Origin: Flavicella sp042091695
Lineage (GTDB): Bacteria > Bacteroidota > Bacteroidia > Flavobacteriales > Flavobacteriaceae
Reading direction: 5' to 3'
Assembly: GCA_042091695.1 (NCBI GenBank)
Contig: JBELHA010000009.1
Coordinates: 1-59,582, forward strand
DNA length: 59,582 bases
The notes under the pieces are model-generated. The model searched no databases, was not told the DNA's origin, and saw nothing but the letters and a program-made list of their open reading frames with translations. Shown here piece after piece: positions 34,497 through 44,224 of this stretch; positions within the stretch are counted from its first letter, which is position 1; each line of letters opens with the position of its first letter. The translations under genes were made by a program, and so were the position numbers.

Positions 34497-35126
34497 CTAT
34501 GCTATGTCTTTATAGGTTTTTATTGTAGGTGTTTTGCATTCTATCACGGCTGAAGTATCATAGCCTCCAAATTTTTTCATGTAGTACTCCATACTTGTAC
34601 CAAACGCATCTGAGAACTGATGTTTTCCTTTTGTTTTAAGATATTTCATCACGTTACCTGCGCCAGCTAAATGTGCTGCAGCTAATATTCCAGATTCTGT
34701 GATATAAATTCCGTTAAATGTTTTTCCTATTGCTTTTGATATTTCCTTACGAAGTATCCATTTGTTTACCTGGCAGAGTGCAATAAATGCTTCTTCTTGT
34801 AATGCAGGTGTTTCAAGAAATTTCTTTGCATTGTCAATCTTTAGATGATTGAGGGTTGTTTTACCAAATTGGTATTTACCCATATATCCGAACTTATTGA
34901 CGATGTCGTATTTCCCTCTTGATTCTTTGTGCGCCAATGCCTCTTTGAACTCGTAAAAATTATTTTTACTGTAAGGACCTTTGTAGGCGGCATTGAACTC
35001 TTCTTTTGTTGGTACTGTAGATATGCTACTCTCTATACTTTCAGAGAATAATTCATTTGCTGTGACTGAACACAGAAAGAATACACAAACACTATTTATT
35101 AAAAACTCTTTTCTTAAAGATTCCAT
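34497..35126 (-). CDS. Lysozyme-like/SLT-type exported protein
   Basis: The 209-residue protein has a hydrophobic N-terminus (about 10-24), likely a signal peptide. FKEALAHKESRGKYDIVNKFGYMGKYQFGKTTL resembles the start of lysozyme-like transglycosylase domains in which a Glu (in HKESRG) is catalytic and GKYQF packs the groove; LAAAHLAGAGNVMKYL fits the later helix. It may cleave or bind peptidoglycan. It is divergent from nothing nearby; its promoter region is the 305-bp space upstream, and it converges with the RsmI-like gene. Confidence 0.68.
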   Translation of the reverse strand: MESLRKEFLINSVCVFFLCSVTANELFSESIESSISTVPTKEEFNAAYKGPYSKNNFYEFKEALAHKESRGKYDIVNKFGYMGKYQFGKTTLNHLKIDNAKKFLETPALQEEAFIALCQVNKWILRKEISKAIGKTFNGIYITESGILAAAHLAGAGNVMKYLKTKGKHQFSDAFGTSMEYYMKKFGGYDTSAVIECKTPTIKTYKDIA

Positions 35127-35431
35127 AATTTCTAGTTTATCGTTTTATTTCTTTTCAAAAAAACTTTTGCAAATTTACATTATTTAATACAAATGGAAAT
35201 AGCTGAAAATCAACTAGTTGTATTTTTACAATGTTCAAATATCAAAATAAAACTCATTTTTTTGACTATAATTCAAATAGAATGCGAATTATTTGTTTTT
35301 TGATAGTGTGTTTTTCTTTAAAAAAAGACAGCATCTCCAAATATTTTTGATATTCTTACAAGAGTGAAATTACCTCAAAACTAAATCTTGAAATTGAAAA
35401 GTACGTTGAAAAGCAGATTTGTGTCGATAAA
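35127..35431. other. Intergenic region, 305 bp
   Basis: No gene can be supported here. A minus-strand -7 element CAAATTTA (35,170-35,177) could serve the lysozyme-like gene. A plus-strand TATTTTTG occurs at 35,342-35,349 but faces into the end of mltG. No hairpin or repeat stands out. Confidence 0.5.
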
Positions 35432-36463
35432 CTACCTGTTTACACCCTGTTTTGAAAGCCAAATCTGATACTTTTTTGCGTTTTTGTTATGTTGTTTTAA
35501 TGTTTTTGCAAACGCATGTGTACCTATTTTGTGTATGCTAGCACACATGTAATAGTAGGAATGTTTGGAAGGGTTTAATACTGCATTTATAGATGATATA
35601 TCGGGCATAGCAATAGGACCCGGAGGAATTCCAAGATGTTTGTAAGTATTGTATACTGAGTTGGTGCTGAGGTCTTTATTCAGCACTCTTTTTACAGTGA
35701 AATCTTGTCCATATTTTTCTTTTAGTGCAAAAATAACCGTCGGATCTGCTTGCAAAGGCCATTTACTATGATATCGATTTAAATACAAACCTGCAACTAT
35801 CGGTCGTTCAGCAACAGTAGCAGTTTCTTTTTGAACGATAGCAGCTAATGAAATAACCTGCTGGGGTGTTAATTGTTGTTTTTTTGCTAGTTCTTTCCTC
35901 TTCACTGTCCAAAAGCGATTGTATTCTTTAAGCATTTTACCCCTAAATTTCTCCGCAGAAGTGTTCCAGTAGCATTGATAGGAATTTGGAATATACATAC
36001 CTAATGCAGTAGTTAAGGTAAACCCATTGTCCTTTAAGAATTGCTCTTCCTTAAAAGCAGAGAGCAAGCTAATAGAATCTGCTTCAATCTGTTTGGAGAT
36101 CCTACCTGCCAGGTCTTCCAATCGATGTTGGTTATTGAAAGTGAGTTTTAGTGGTATTTGTTTTCCACTTCTCAATAGATTTACCAATTCATTGGTATTC
36201 ATCCCTTGACTTAAAGTGTATTTACCTCCTTTTACTTTTCGGTATTTTTTTAGCTTTGCTACCCAAGTGAAATCATTGATGCTTTGTAAGTTGGGAGACA
36301 ATAACTTCTCTAATTGTACGAAATTACAATCACTGGGAATGTATATTGTACAATTTTGTTTGACATTACTAGCAAATATTTTAGTGTATACTATACTACC
36401 TGTAGTAACAATTCCAATTACAAAAGCGATACTACTAAGGATGGTAACTTTGTTTCTTTTCAT
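35432..36463 (-). CDS. mltG: Endolytic transglycosylase MltG (YceG-like)
   Basis: I use ATG 36,463 (MKRNKVTILSS...), directly before the membrane segment; an alternative ATG at 36,484 overlaps the end of the upstream gene and adds seven residues. The 343-residue product has one N-terminal membrane helix, a LysM-like region and the YceG catalytic part: ALGMYIPNSYQCYWN, VISLAAIVQKETATVAERPIVAGLYLNRY with the catalytic Glu, LQADPTVIFAL and YNTYKHLGIPPGPIAMP. MltG cuts nascent peptidoglycan strands. Confidence 0.93.
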   Translation of the reverse strand: MKRNKVTILSSIAFVIGIVTTGSIVYTKIFASNVKQNCTIYIPSDCNFVQLEKLLSPNLQSINDFTWVAKLKKYRKVKGGKYTLSQGMNTNELVNLLRSGKQIPLKLTFNNQHRLEDLAGRISKQIEADSISLLSAFKEEQFLKDNGFTLTTALGMYIPNSYQCYWNTSAEKFRGKMLKEYNRFWTVKRKELAKKQQLTPQQVISLAAIVQKETATVAERPIVAGLYLNRYHSKWPLQADPTVIFALKEKYGQDFTVKRVLNKDLSTNSVYNTYKHLGIPPGPIAMPDISSINAVLNPSKHSYYYMCASIHKIGTHAFAKTLKQHNKNAKKYQIWLSKQGVNR

Positions 36464-36464
36464 T

Positions 36465-36998
36465 TTAATTTTTGTTGTGTGCAATTCGTTGGTAGGTGGC
36501 TTCGTCCAAATAGGTTTCCTTATACTTGATCCATTCTTTTTTTATACCTATTAATTCAAATCCTCTCTGTTCAAAAAGATGTAAACTCGTTTTATTATCT
36601 GTAGTTATATTCGCGTAAACTTGATGTAGTCCAAGATATTTAAAAGCATATTTACATAAGAGTTCCAATGCTTCTGAGGCATAGCCTTTTCCTCTGTGTG
36701 CTTTTGCGACTAAGATGCCTATACCCGCTCTTTTGTGCACAGGTTCAAAATCAAATAGATCAATCATTCCTAAAGTTATAGCTGTGTCATTTTCTGCAAT
36801 GACCAGTCTGAGTTGTTTTACTTCATATATATCTTTATGTGCACTCTCAAGGTATTGTTTGAGGATATATCTTGAAAACGGTGCAATGGTGCCACTAACT
36901 TTCCAGTGAGTTTCTTTATTTTCCACATCGAAAAGAAATTCTAAGTCCTCAGGTTCGAGTGCTCTTAAATAACAGGTGTTTCCTTTCAATGTTTCCAT
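36465..36998 (-). CDS. GNAT-family N-acetyltransferase
   Basis: The 177-residue protein follows the RimJ/RimL-like GNAT pattern: CYLRALEPEDLEFLF at the start, GIGILVAKAHRGKGYASEALELLCKYAF with the acetyl-CoA-binding R/Q-x-x-G-x-G/A, and YANITTDNKTSLHLFEQRGFELIG. The acceptor is unknown. It lies between dapF and mltG on the same strand, ending 1 bp before the mltG start, so it is probably part of a dapF-GNAT-mltG transcript. Confidence 0.9.
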   Translation of the reverse strand: METLKGNTCYLRALEPEDLEFLFDVENKETHWKVSGTIAPFSRYILKQYLESAHKDIYEVKQLRLVIAENDTAITLGMIDLFDFEPVHKRAGIGILVAKAHRGKGYASEALELLCKYAFKYLGLHQVYANITTDNKTSLHLFEQRGFELIGIKKEWIKYKETYLDEATYQRIAHNKN

Positions 36999-37012
36999 AG
37001 TTCAGTAGATAG

Positions 37013-37792
37013 TTATTTTTTGTAATTTCCTTCAAATACGTATTTTGCTGGACCTTTTAAAAAGACTTCTGTAAAACAATTGTCTTTTTCTTCAAATGAA
37101 ACTTCTAAATTTCCTCCTTCTACTTGGAGTTGTATCTTTTTTTTGTCTGTTTTCTTTTGAACATACATGGCAATGGCGACAGCAGTAGCTCCTGTTCCAC
37201 AGGCCAAGGTTTCGTTTTCCACTCCTCTTTCATAGGTTCTAACTCTAAAAGATCCGTCCCCCGTATTTTCTGCAAAGTTAACATTGGTACCCTCCTCAAA
37301 GTACGGTGCTCCATTTCTGATGCTTTTCCCTTGCTTATACACGTCAAAAGTAGCTATGTTCTCAACAAGTTCAACGTGATGTGGAGAGCCCGTATCTAAA
37401 AAGGCATAGCCGTTTTTGATTTGTATCTCTGTAACATCTACCATCTGCAAATCGACAATTCCATCAACTATATTTGCATGATGTAACCCGTCCACTGCAT
37501 CAAAGGTTGTTTTTTCTTTGATGATACCTAAATCGTGTGCAAATGCCACAAGGCATCTACCACCATTTCCACACATAGTTCCCTCGTTTCCATCAGCGTT
37601 GTAATAGACCATGGTAAAATCGTAGGTAGTAGAAGGATTTAATAATATAAGTCCATCTGCTCCTATACCAAAACGTCTGTCGCATAAATGTTCTATAAAA
37701 GCGACTTCGTCTTTTGGAAAATGCAAGTCTCTATTGTCAATCATGACAAAGTCATTTCCTGTTCCTTGGTATTTATAAAATTTTGTATTCAT
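37013..37792 (-). CDS. dapF: Diaminopimelate epimerase
   Basis: The 259-residue protein has both active-site cysteines: Cys74 in TMCGNGGRC and Cys198 in TLACGTGATA, plus TGNDFVMID near the N-terminus and GIGADGLI. It interconverts LL- and meso-diaminopimelate for lysine and peptidoglycan synthesis. A minus-strand TAAATTTG element (37,804-37,811) lies shortly upstream. The following GNAT and mltG genes keep the cell-wall theme. Confidence 0.97.
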   Translation of the reverse strand: MNTKFYKYQGTGNDFVMIDNRDLHFPKDEVAFIEHLCDRRFGIGADGLILLNPSTTYDFTMVYYNADGNEGTMCGNGGRCLVAFAHDLGIIKEKTTFDAVDGLHHANIVDGIVDLQMVDVTEIQIKNGYAFLDTGSPHHVELVENIATFDVYKQGKSIRNGAPYFEEGTNVNFAENTGDGSFRVRTYERGVENETLACGTGATAVAIAMYVQKKTDKKKIQLQVEGGNLEVSFEEKDNCFTEVFLKGPAKYVFEGNYKK

Positions 37793-37831
37793 AAGTTGTT
37801 GTACAAATTTACTTAATTTTTTATGGATTGT

Positions 37832-39376
37832 TTACTGGCACATCTCTGCACATTTTTCACCGTCTATGGCTGCAGAAATAATCCCACCTGCATAGCCTGC
37901 CCCTTCACCACAAGGGAACAACCCTTTTATTTGTGGGTGTTGCAGTGTTTGAGCATCTCTCGGTATACGAACAGGAGACGATGTTCTGGATTCTGGTGCG
38001 TGAACTACTGCTTCATTAGTAAGGTAACCCTGCATTGATTTTCCGAATTCTGAAAATCCTTTTTGAAGTGTTTTATAGATGAATTCGGGAAATACTTCTG
38101 AAAGTTCAACAGGTGTCGTACCCGGTTGGTATGAGGTCTTAGGAATGTCAGAAGATAACTTGCCCTTTGTAAAGTCTACCAATCTCTGTGCTGGAACTCT
38201 TTGGGTTTCTCCTCCAAGACGCCATGCTTTTTGTTCTATTTGTTTCTGAAACTCCATAGCAGCCAAGGGACCTCTTTTTGCATAGGGACCAAAATCTTGG
38301 ATTTTTAATTCTACAGCGATTCCCGAATTGGAAGTGGGTTGGTCTCTTTTAGAGGGAGACCAGCCGTTGGTAACTACCTCACCAGGACTTGTTGCACATG
38401 GTGCAATCACCCCTCCAGGACACATACAAAAGGAATAAACACCTCTATTTTTTACTTGCTTGACAATGCTGTAAGGTGCAGGAGGTAGGTATTCACTGCG
38501 GATGTCACATTTGTATTGGATACTGTCAATAAGCGATTGCGGGTGTTCTACGCGCACGCCCAAAGCAAAAGGTTTTGCTTCTATCAAAATGTTCTTCGCA
38601 TAAAGCAATTCAAAAATATCACGTGCTGAATGTCCTGTGGCTAAAATTAATTTCTTAGCAGCGATTTTAGCGCCGTCTCCTAATACTACACCAGCAATTT
38701 GACTGTCTTTAATTTGCAAGTCTGTTACTTTCGTATCAAAGCGTACTTCACCACCAAAATTGATAATAGCCTCTCGCATACTTGCAATTATTTTAGGTAG
38801 TTTGTTAGTACCTATATGTGGATGTGCGTCTACCATAATATTTTTGGTAGCTCCAAAAGCAACTAATAACTTTAGTACGGCATTTACATCTCCTCTTTTC
38901 TTTGAGCGGGTGTATAGCTTTCCATCGGAATAGGTACCTGCACCTCCTTCTCCAAAACAATAATTAGAGTCCTCGTCTACAGTGTGAAACTTTGTAATCG
39001 CCGCCAAATCTCTTCTTCTTGCGCGTACGTCTTTCCCTCTTTCGAGTACGATTGGTTTGAGCCCTTTCTCAATGAGTTTTAGCGCTGCAAACAAGCCTGC
39101 TGGACCAGCGCCAACAACAAGAACCTCTTCTTTATTGCTCACATTTGGGTAGTCTGGGATTTGTGGGAGGTTTTCTTCAAAATCTTCTTCCGTATAGACC
39201 GCAACTTTTAAATTGATTTTCACAGACTTTTGACGCGCGTCAATGGATCTTTTTAGAATTTCTACGTGCCGAATTTTTTCAAATGAAATCTTGAGTTTGT
39301 AGCCGACTTCTTTTTTTAATAATAGTTCGGTAGCAGCTACTTTTGGTTTTACTTGAAGTTGTATTTCCTGTGGCAT
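37832..39376 (-). CDS. FAD-dependent oxidoreductase (COG2509-type)
   Basis: The 514-residue protein has an N-terminal region of about 90 residues, the FAD-binding VVGAGPAGLFAALKLIEKGLKPIVLERG, the block YCFGEGGAGTYSDGKLYTRSKKRG, LILATGHSARDIFELL, and a C-terminal GLFPCGEGAGYAGGIISAAIDG. It matches the large uncharacterised FAD dehydrogenases found widely in Bacteroidota. The substrate is not known. It lies 39 bp upstream of dapF on the same strand. Confidence 0.87.
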   Translation of the reverse strand: MPQEIQLQVKPKVAATELLLKKEVGYKLKISFEKIRHVEILKRSIDARQKSVKINLKVAVYTEEDFEENLPQIPDYPNVSNKEEVLVVGAGPAGLFAALKLIEKGLKPIVLERGKDVRARRRDLAAITKFHTVDEDSNYCFGEGGAGTYSDGKLYTRSKKRGDVNAVLKLLVAFGATKNIMVDAHPHIGTNKLPKIIASMREAIINFGGEVRFDTKVTDLQIKDSQIAGVVLGDGAKIAAKKLILATGHSARDIFELLYAKNILIEAKPFALGVRVEHPQSLIDSIQYKCDIRSEYLPPAPYSIVKQVKNRGVYSFCMCPGGVIAPCATSPGEVVTNGWSPSKRDQPTSNSGIAVELKIQDFGPYAKRGPLAAMEFQKQIEQKAWRLGGETQRVPAQRLVDFTKGKLSSDIPKTSYQPGTTPVELSEVFPEFIYKTLQKGFSEFGKSMQGYLTNEAVVHAPESRTSSPVRIPRDAQTLQHPQIKGLFPCGEGAGYAGGIISAAIDGEKCAEMCQ

Positions 39377-39404
39377 CTTAATGAGATTTTAGGTAGTACT
39401 CAGT

Positions 39405-41378
39405 TTATCTGAAAAAATTCCACACAAAACCAAAACGGAAAACAAAGTCTCTATATGGGTTGTTTGGTGTGGCGTAATAATAATTGCTGTTCGAAAAAGC
39501 CAATAGATTTTCAAAATTGAAATATACACGTGTTCTTCGAATTTCAGCATTTATAAAAAGGTCTAAAATGGGTTTTCCTCCGACAATCTCTGTGTTTTGG
39601 AGGGTGAATTCTCCTAGTACTGGATTATAGGTGTTTGCCTCGTAGGCCGAAAAGTAATTTGCAGTGACCCCTGTTTGAAGGAACATCGATCTTTTTTTGA
39701 ATAAGTATTTTGAAAAGTAGAAAGTCGAACGCCCTACAAAATCGGGTTGCTTAAAAACGCTACTTCCGGCAGTTACCTTTTGATAGATGATGTCTGTGTT
39801 TAAAGCTAAGTTACCAAGTTTAAATTCGCGTTGTGCTTGTGCTTTAAAGGCGGTAATCGTTCCGCCATATTGTGAGGGACTACTTTGTGTAGCGTCATTA
39901 AAATAGGTAAAATTATCTATGCTTTTTAAAACAGCATTCGCGTTGAGCCATTTTGATTTGATACCTATATTTAGGTTTCTAGTTTGAATATTTTTAAAAT
40001 CATTTACCCAATTATAGGCAGCAAAATTACTTTGGTAGAAACTGTAGTTTAATGCAGGAGCTTTACTGTTTAACTGAACAGATGAGCTAATGGTTATTTT
40101 TTTGTTTTTGATAAAGGAAGCTTCCACAAAGAGATTGGACCCTTCTATGTCTCCTTGTAGCATGGATGTAGCTTCTGCGTTGAAATGAATGTTTTTTAGG
40201 ACAGCTTTCCATTGAGCACCAAAGGAGGTTGCTTGCTGTTCTATTTGATTAGGGATTGTAACTTCTCCAAGATTGACGATTTTTTTATAGCCTTGGTATA
40301 GGTTGTGTATCCCTGCCTTTACACGAAAATTACCTAAAACATACGGAGACGTAAAGTTTAGGTATACTTCATTGTTCATGGCTTTATGACTTGTTTTATC
40401 ATCTGTTGTTGCGGTAAATGTATTGCCAAAGAAATCGGTAGCAGAAGATCGAAAATAATAGTTCTTTGTTTCATAATTTAATACATGTCCAAGTTGTAGG
40501 TTGGTCAATTTGGAAGAAAGACTGTCTTTATTATTGAGTAATTTAAAATTATGGTCAATATAGTAGCGTTTTCCAATGAGACTCGTATTGGCATCTTCCA
40601 AGTTAACATCGAGACGTCCACGGTCTTCATATTCTGGGTTTTTAGTCTCAAAAAAACCTTTTCCGATGACAGTCAGTCCACCATTTTCTTGGTTGAATAT
40701 ATTTTGATTCGCGAGATGTGCTCGTAATGAGTAACGTTTGTTTTTGCTAGTGTAGGAAACTGTTCCTCGAAAACTTTTGATACTACTCAATGCGTTTCTG
40801 TATGTCCCCAAGGATCTCAATCCAGTATATTCTAAAGAAAAATTAAAGTTTTCAGAGGTGTTTATAGCCAGTTTAGAATCAAAAGTTTGCCCTTGTTTGA
40901 GTCCTTTATAGTAAAAGAACTCTGAGATAGGTGTAGGTACCTTGTAATAGTGGATATCTTCAATTTCTTTGTAAGCACTGTGCTTTCCTAGTGCTCCCAT
41001 CTTTGGCAGTATCCCCTGGTTGCTTGTTGTAAAGGTTAGCGGGCTTAAGACTTGACCTTGGTTGTGAAATTCCTGAAAGCCAAACAGATCTTTTCGTAAA
41101 TAATTCGTTTTGTAGTATTTCTGTAGGGTCAATGTCGTGTCTACAAGTACCGTATCTTTATGGTGAGAAATAACTTTGTAAAGTTTGTAGTCGGCTTTTC
41201 CTGTCTCTGCATTTACAAGTTCTTTTTTAGTATCTGTATTTCTAGTTTTGAGTGCTTTTTTTTGTGTTGTGGTTTTAACACCACCTGCTCGGATAGTTTG
41301 AGGAACTTGTCCAGTTTTTTGAGCACAGAGAAAAGGACAAGTGAAAAGTAGAAGAATAGCTAAGGCAAAGGTTCTCAT
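39405..41378 (-). CDS. Putative outer-membrane porin
   Basis: The 657-residue protein has a signal peptide (cleavage after LCAQ near residue 20) and a beta-rich body with alternating aromatic strands, ending in FRFGFVWNFFR with a C-terminal aromatic pattern typical of outer-membrane barrels. It resembles the putative-porin family of Flavobacteriia. The region after the signal has many Lys and Thr residues. Transport specificity cannot be told. It is followed after 28 bp by the FAD oxidoreductase gene. Confidence 0.78.
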   Translation of the reverse strand: MRTFALAILLLFTCPFLCAQKTGQVPQTIRAGGVKTTTQKKALKTRNTDTKKELVNAETGKADYKLYKVISHHKDTVLVDTTLTLQKYYKTNYLRKDLFGFQEFHNQGQVLSPLTFTTSNQGILPKMGALGKHSAYKEIEDIHYYKVPTPISEFFYYKGLKQGQTFDSKLAINTSENFNFSLEYTGLRSLGTYRNALSSIKSFRGTVSYTSKNKRYSLRAHLANQNIFNQENGGLTVIGKGFFETKNPEYEDRGRLDVNLEDANTSLIGKRYYIDHNFKLLNNKDSLSSKLTNLQLGHVLNYETKNYYFRSSATDFFGNTFTATTDDKTSHKAMNNEVYLNFTSPYVLGNFRVKAGIHNLYQGYKKIVNLGEVTIPNQIEQQATSFGAQWKAVLKNIHFNAEATSMLQGDIEGSNLFVEASFIKNKKITISSSVQLNSKAPALNYSFYQSNFAAYNWVNDFKNIQTRNLNIGIKSKWLNANAVLKSIDNFTYFNDATQSSPSQYGGTITAFKAQAQREFKLGNLALNTDIIYQKVTAGSSVFKQPDFVGRSTFYFSKYLFKKRSMFLQTGVTANYFSAYEANTYNPVLGEFTLQNTEIVGGKPILDLFINAEIRRTRVYFNFENLLAFSNSNYYYATPNNPYRDFVFRFGFVWNFFR

Positions 41379-41557
41379 AGATGCGAATTACAAATAAAAT
41401 ATCCGGTTATAATTTTTTCAAATACTACCTTCTTAGAAAGGTGTAAAACCATTCACAAAGGTAGGATATTTATTCAGATTCTATAGCGTTTGTAAAAGTG
41501 AAATTTTTCCTCGTAAAAGACTCTTTTTTTGAGTTTAATTCATTTTAGCTTCTTCGT

Positions 41558-41588
41558 TTGTCTCTTTCGTTGTAACCTGTTATTTTTG
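41558..41588 (+). promoter_or_regulatory. Promoter of rnhB
   Basis: TTG at 41,558-41,560, a 20-bp spacer, then TATTTTTG at 41,581-41,588, a full Bacteroidota consensus. The rnhB ATG is 16 nt further on. Confidence 0.7.
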
Positions 41589-41604
41589 TTAAAAAAAACG
41601 AAGT

Positions 41605-42198
41605 ATGCCATTGCAATTCAAGTATTCCAAAGTAGGGCTAGAAGTAGGTGTAGATGAAGCTGGACGTGGTTGTTTGAGTGGTCCTGTTGTAGCAGCGGCA
41701 GTTATACTTCCCGAGGGATTTTCACATCCTTTATTGAACGATTCTAAAAAGCTCACAGAAAAACAACGCTTGTTATTAAAACCAATCATAGAGACGCAAG
41801 CAGTTTCTTATGCTGTGGGAGTTGTAAGTGAACAGGAAATAGACGAAATAAATATTCTCCAAGCTTCTATTTTGGCCATGCATCGTGCTATAGATTCACT
41901 CTCTGTAGGTCCTGAATTTATAATTGTAGATGGTAATAAGTTCAATCCTTACAAAGAAATCGCCCATGCGACTATTGTCAAAGGAGATGCTAAGTTCATG
42001 TCTATTGCAGCTGCTTCTGTATTGGCAAAAACACATAGAGATTTTTTGATGCATACTTTGCATGAGGAGTTTCCCTATTACAATTGGAAAAAAAATAAAG
42101 GATATCCTACCAAAGAACATCGTGCAGGGATACTCAAACACGGTGCTTCCATTTACCATAGAAAAACATTTCGCCTATTGGCGGAGGAGAAGAAATAA
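41605..42198 (+). CDS. rnhB: Ribonuclease HII
   Basis: The 197-residue protein has the RNase HII active-site block GVDEAGRGCLSGPVVAAAVILP (Asp17, Glu18), DSKKLTEKQR, IIVDGNKF with a further catalytic Asp, and KGDAKFMSIAAASVLAKTHRD. It removes ribonucleotides and RNA from DNA hybrids. A consensus promoter lies directly upstream; it converges with a LysE-type gene. Confidence 0.97.
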   Translation: MPLQFKYSKVGLEVGVDEAGRGCLSGPVVAAAVILPEGFSHPLLNDSKKLTEKQRLLLKPIIETQAVSYAVGVVSEQEIDEINILQASILAMHRAIDSLSVGPEFIIVDGNKFNPYKEIAHATIVKGDAKFMSIAAASVLAKTHRDFLMHTLHEEFPYYNWKKNKGYPTKEHRAGILKHGASIYHRKTFRLLAEEKK

Positions 42199-42216
42199 TT
42201 TTAGGGTTATAAACGT

Positions 42217-42840
42217 CTACATCCAAAGAATCGAAACACCTAGACAGGTATAAATGCAGACCTTTAAAGGACGACTCCACTTGTATAGAAAGCTACCAGT
42301 GAACAAACTAGAAATAGATGCAGATACAATAGCTACTGTACTAAAAATCACAAATGCTTGCATTATAAAAATTGTTCCTAATGCCAACATCTGTATTTCA
42401 AAGGGAAGCGTTGATTTTCTTGTGAATTGAGGAAGAAAAGCCAAGAAGAAAAGGGATACTTTTGGGTTTAATAGATTCATAAATAAACCCTTTTGTAACT
42501 GTTTCCAAAAATAAAAATTTATTGTTTTTTTAGAAGTATTCGCAGTTTGGTTTTGTGGTTTTTCTCGAAAACTTAAATAGGCAAGATAGAGCATATATAA
42601 GGCACCCAGGTATTGTATTAACTGAAATAATTCAGGCTTTTTTTTGAGAAGTATCGCTATACCTGTAGTCGCCATTAACGTGTGGATTACCAAGCCACAC
42701 ATGAGACCAATGCTGATAGCAATTCCATACTTACTTCCTTTGTCTGCACTTTCTGTAGAGACAAATAGTATGTCTGGACCTGGGAGAAGTGTCAGGAGTA
42801 TGGAAGCGCTTAGAAACGTGAAAAGAAGTTCAAAAGTCAT
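42217..42840 (-). CDS. LysE-family amino-acid exporter
   Basis: I start at ATG 42,840 (MTFELLFTFLSASILLTLLPGPDILFV), which fits the family; the ORF extends 27 residues upstream with charged, non-membrane sequence that overlaps the next gene. The 207-residue product has about six membrane helices with LPGPDILFV and LKKKPELFQLIQYLGALYMLYLAY, and LLNPKVSLFFLAFLPQF. Members export amino acids or homoserine lactone-type compounds. The substrate is unknown. Confidence 0.87.
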   Translation of the reverse strand: MTFELLFTFLSASILLTLLPGPDILFVSTESADKGSKYGIAISIGLMCGLVIHTLMATTGIAILLKKKPELFQLIQYLGALYMLYLAYLSFREKPQNQTANTSKKTINFYFWKQLQKGLFMNLLNPKVSLFFLAFLPQFTRKSTLPFEIQMLALGTIFIMQAFVIFSTVAIVSASISSLFTGSFLYKWSRPLKVCIYTCLGVSILWM

Positions 42841-42863
42841 GCGGTTATTAAAGTTAACTTCTA

Positions 42864-43208
42864 TTATATTTCTTCTAAAATAGAAGTTCCTTTTTGTTTG
42901 TTTCCAGAGGTCCATTCCCAAAATTCGTGCAGTCTTATTTTTCCATTAGACATGCGTTTCGGGTGTGAGGTGCATTTGCCCGTTTTGAGTTGCCCATCCA
43001 CATTCACTTGGTGGTAAGAAAAGTGCAAACAGCCATTGCTTGCAACACTACCAAGTAAATGCCCTTTTACAATGCTGCCACCACTATAGGTACAAGAAAT
43101 AATAGACTCATTTTGTCGGTAGGTAAATATCAGGTCACTGCCAATTTCTCCATATTTACTATTGGAAACTGCCTTGAATTTTTTGTTGTGGTAGTTGAAG
43201 TCTGACAT
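42864..43208 (-). CDS. Small conserved protein (often labelled n-acetylglutamate synthase)
   Basis: The 114-residue protein is a compact beta-rich sequence: KFKAVSNSKYGEIGSDLIFTY, YSGGSIVKGHLLG, LHFSYHQVN, KTGKCTSHP and RLHEFWEWTSG. I recognise it as a family that databases commonly label n-acetylglutamate synthase, but nothing in it resembles a GNAT fold, so I would not assign that activity. It lies between folP and the LysE gene on the same strand, 3 bp from folP. Confidence 0.72.
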   Translation of the reverse strand: MSDFNYHNKKFKAVSNSKYGEIGSDLIFTYRQNESIISCTYSGGSIVKGHLLGSVASNGCLHFSYHQVNVDGQLKTGKCTSHPKRMSNGKIRLHEFWEWTSGNKQKGTSILEEI

Positions 43209-43211
43209 GAG

Positions 43212-44036
43212 CTATTGCATTAAGTTAGTGATTGTGATTGCTTCCATGGCTTCTTTTACATCGTGAACTCTTAAAATTTGACTTCCTTTTTGTAAGGCAA
43301 TTGTGTGTGCTACAGTTGTAGCATTCAACGCGTGTTCAGCAGATGTGTTTAAGGGCTTGTACAACATAGATTTTCTAGAAACTCCTGTAAGTATAGGGCA
43401 GTCGAGCTGTTGGAAAAGATCTAGTTTCTGTAGTAATTCGTAGTTGTGATCAAGTGTTTTTCCAAAGCCAAAACCTACGTCAAAAATAATATCATTGACT
43501 CCAAGTAATTTCAATTGATTGCTTTTCTCAGCAAAGTCTTGTAGGATTTCCAAGGTGCAATTTTCGTACCTAGGATTCTTTTGCATGTTTTGTGGTGTTC
43601 CTTGCATGTGCATTGCAATATAGGGAACCTGCAACTCACTGACTGTTTGAAACATCAAAGAATCTGCGTTTCCACCAGAGATATCATTGATCATGCAAGC
43701 ACCTGCTGCAATTGCTTTTTGTGCAACCTCACTTCTAAAGGTATCCACGGAAATTAAGACAGATGGGAATTCCTTGAGCACTAGTGCCAAAACGGGTAAT
43801 AGACGTTCTAGTTCTTCTTCGGTAGAAATATGATCCGCTCCAGGACGTGAAGAATAAGCTCCGATATCAATAAAAGTAGCACCTTCATCTAGCATTTTTT
43901 GTACCTGATGCCTGATAGTATCGGCATCTTTGTATTTGCCTCCATCGTAAAAAGAGTCTGGAGTACAGTTTAAAATCCCCATTATTTTGGGGGTAGATAG
44001 ATCGATAAGTTGTCCCTTACAATTGATACTGTGCAT
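43212..44036 (-). CDS. folP: Dihydropteroate synthase
   Basis: I use ATG 44,036 (MHSINCKGQLIDLS), just before the conserved PKIMGILNCTPDSFYDGGKY; the longer ORF to 44,189 adds unrelated basic residues. The 275-residue product has IDIGAYSSRPGA, ISVDTFRSEVAQKAI, MINDISGG, MHMQGTPQNMQ, FDVGFGFGKTLDHNYELL and GVSRKSML, all blocks of the family. It joins p-aminobenzoate to dihydropterin pyrophosphate in folate synthesis. It is divergent from a DUF1599 gene. Confidence 0.96.
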   Translation of the reverse strand: MHSINCKGQLIDLSTPKIMGILNCTPDSFYDGGKYKDADTIRHQVQKMLDEGATFIDIGAYSSRPGADHISTEEELERLLPVLALVLKEFPSVLISVDTFRSEVAQKAIAAGACMINDISGGNADSLMFQTVSELQVPYIAMHMQGTPQNMQKNPRYENCTLEILQDFAEKSNQLKLLGVNDIIFDVGFGFGKTLDHNYELLQKLDLFQQLDCPILTGVSRKSMLYKPLNTSAEHALNATTVAHTIALQKGSQILRVHDVKEAMEAITITNLMQ

Positions 44037-44224
44037 TGTTGTGATTTTATGGTGTGCAGTTCTTTTGCGTAAACCTGCAACCAGTATTGATAAGAAGCTT
44101 TTCAAAAACTGCGTAAATATGCTTGAAATGAAAATCTTTTTTATAATTTCGTTTAACGTGAATTCGCTTTGCAAACAGCGATGTAACAAAGACGAAATTT
44201 ACATATTTTTTTTGAAACTTACCT

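Noticed and set aside
42864..43208. N-acetylglutamate synthase activity for the 114-residue protein
   Set aside because: The label exists in databases for this family, but the sequence shows no acetyl-CoA-binding motif.
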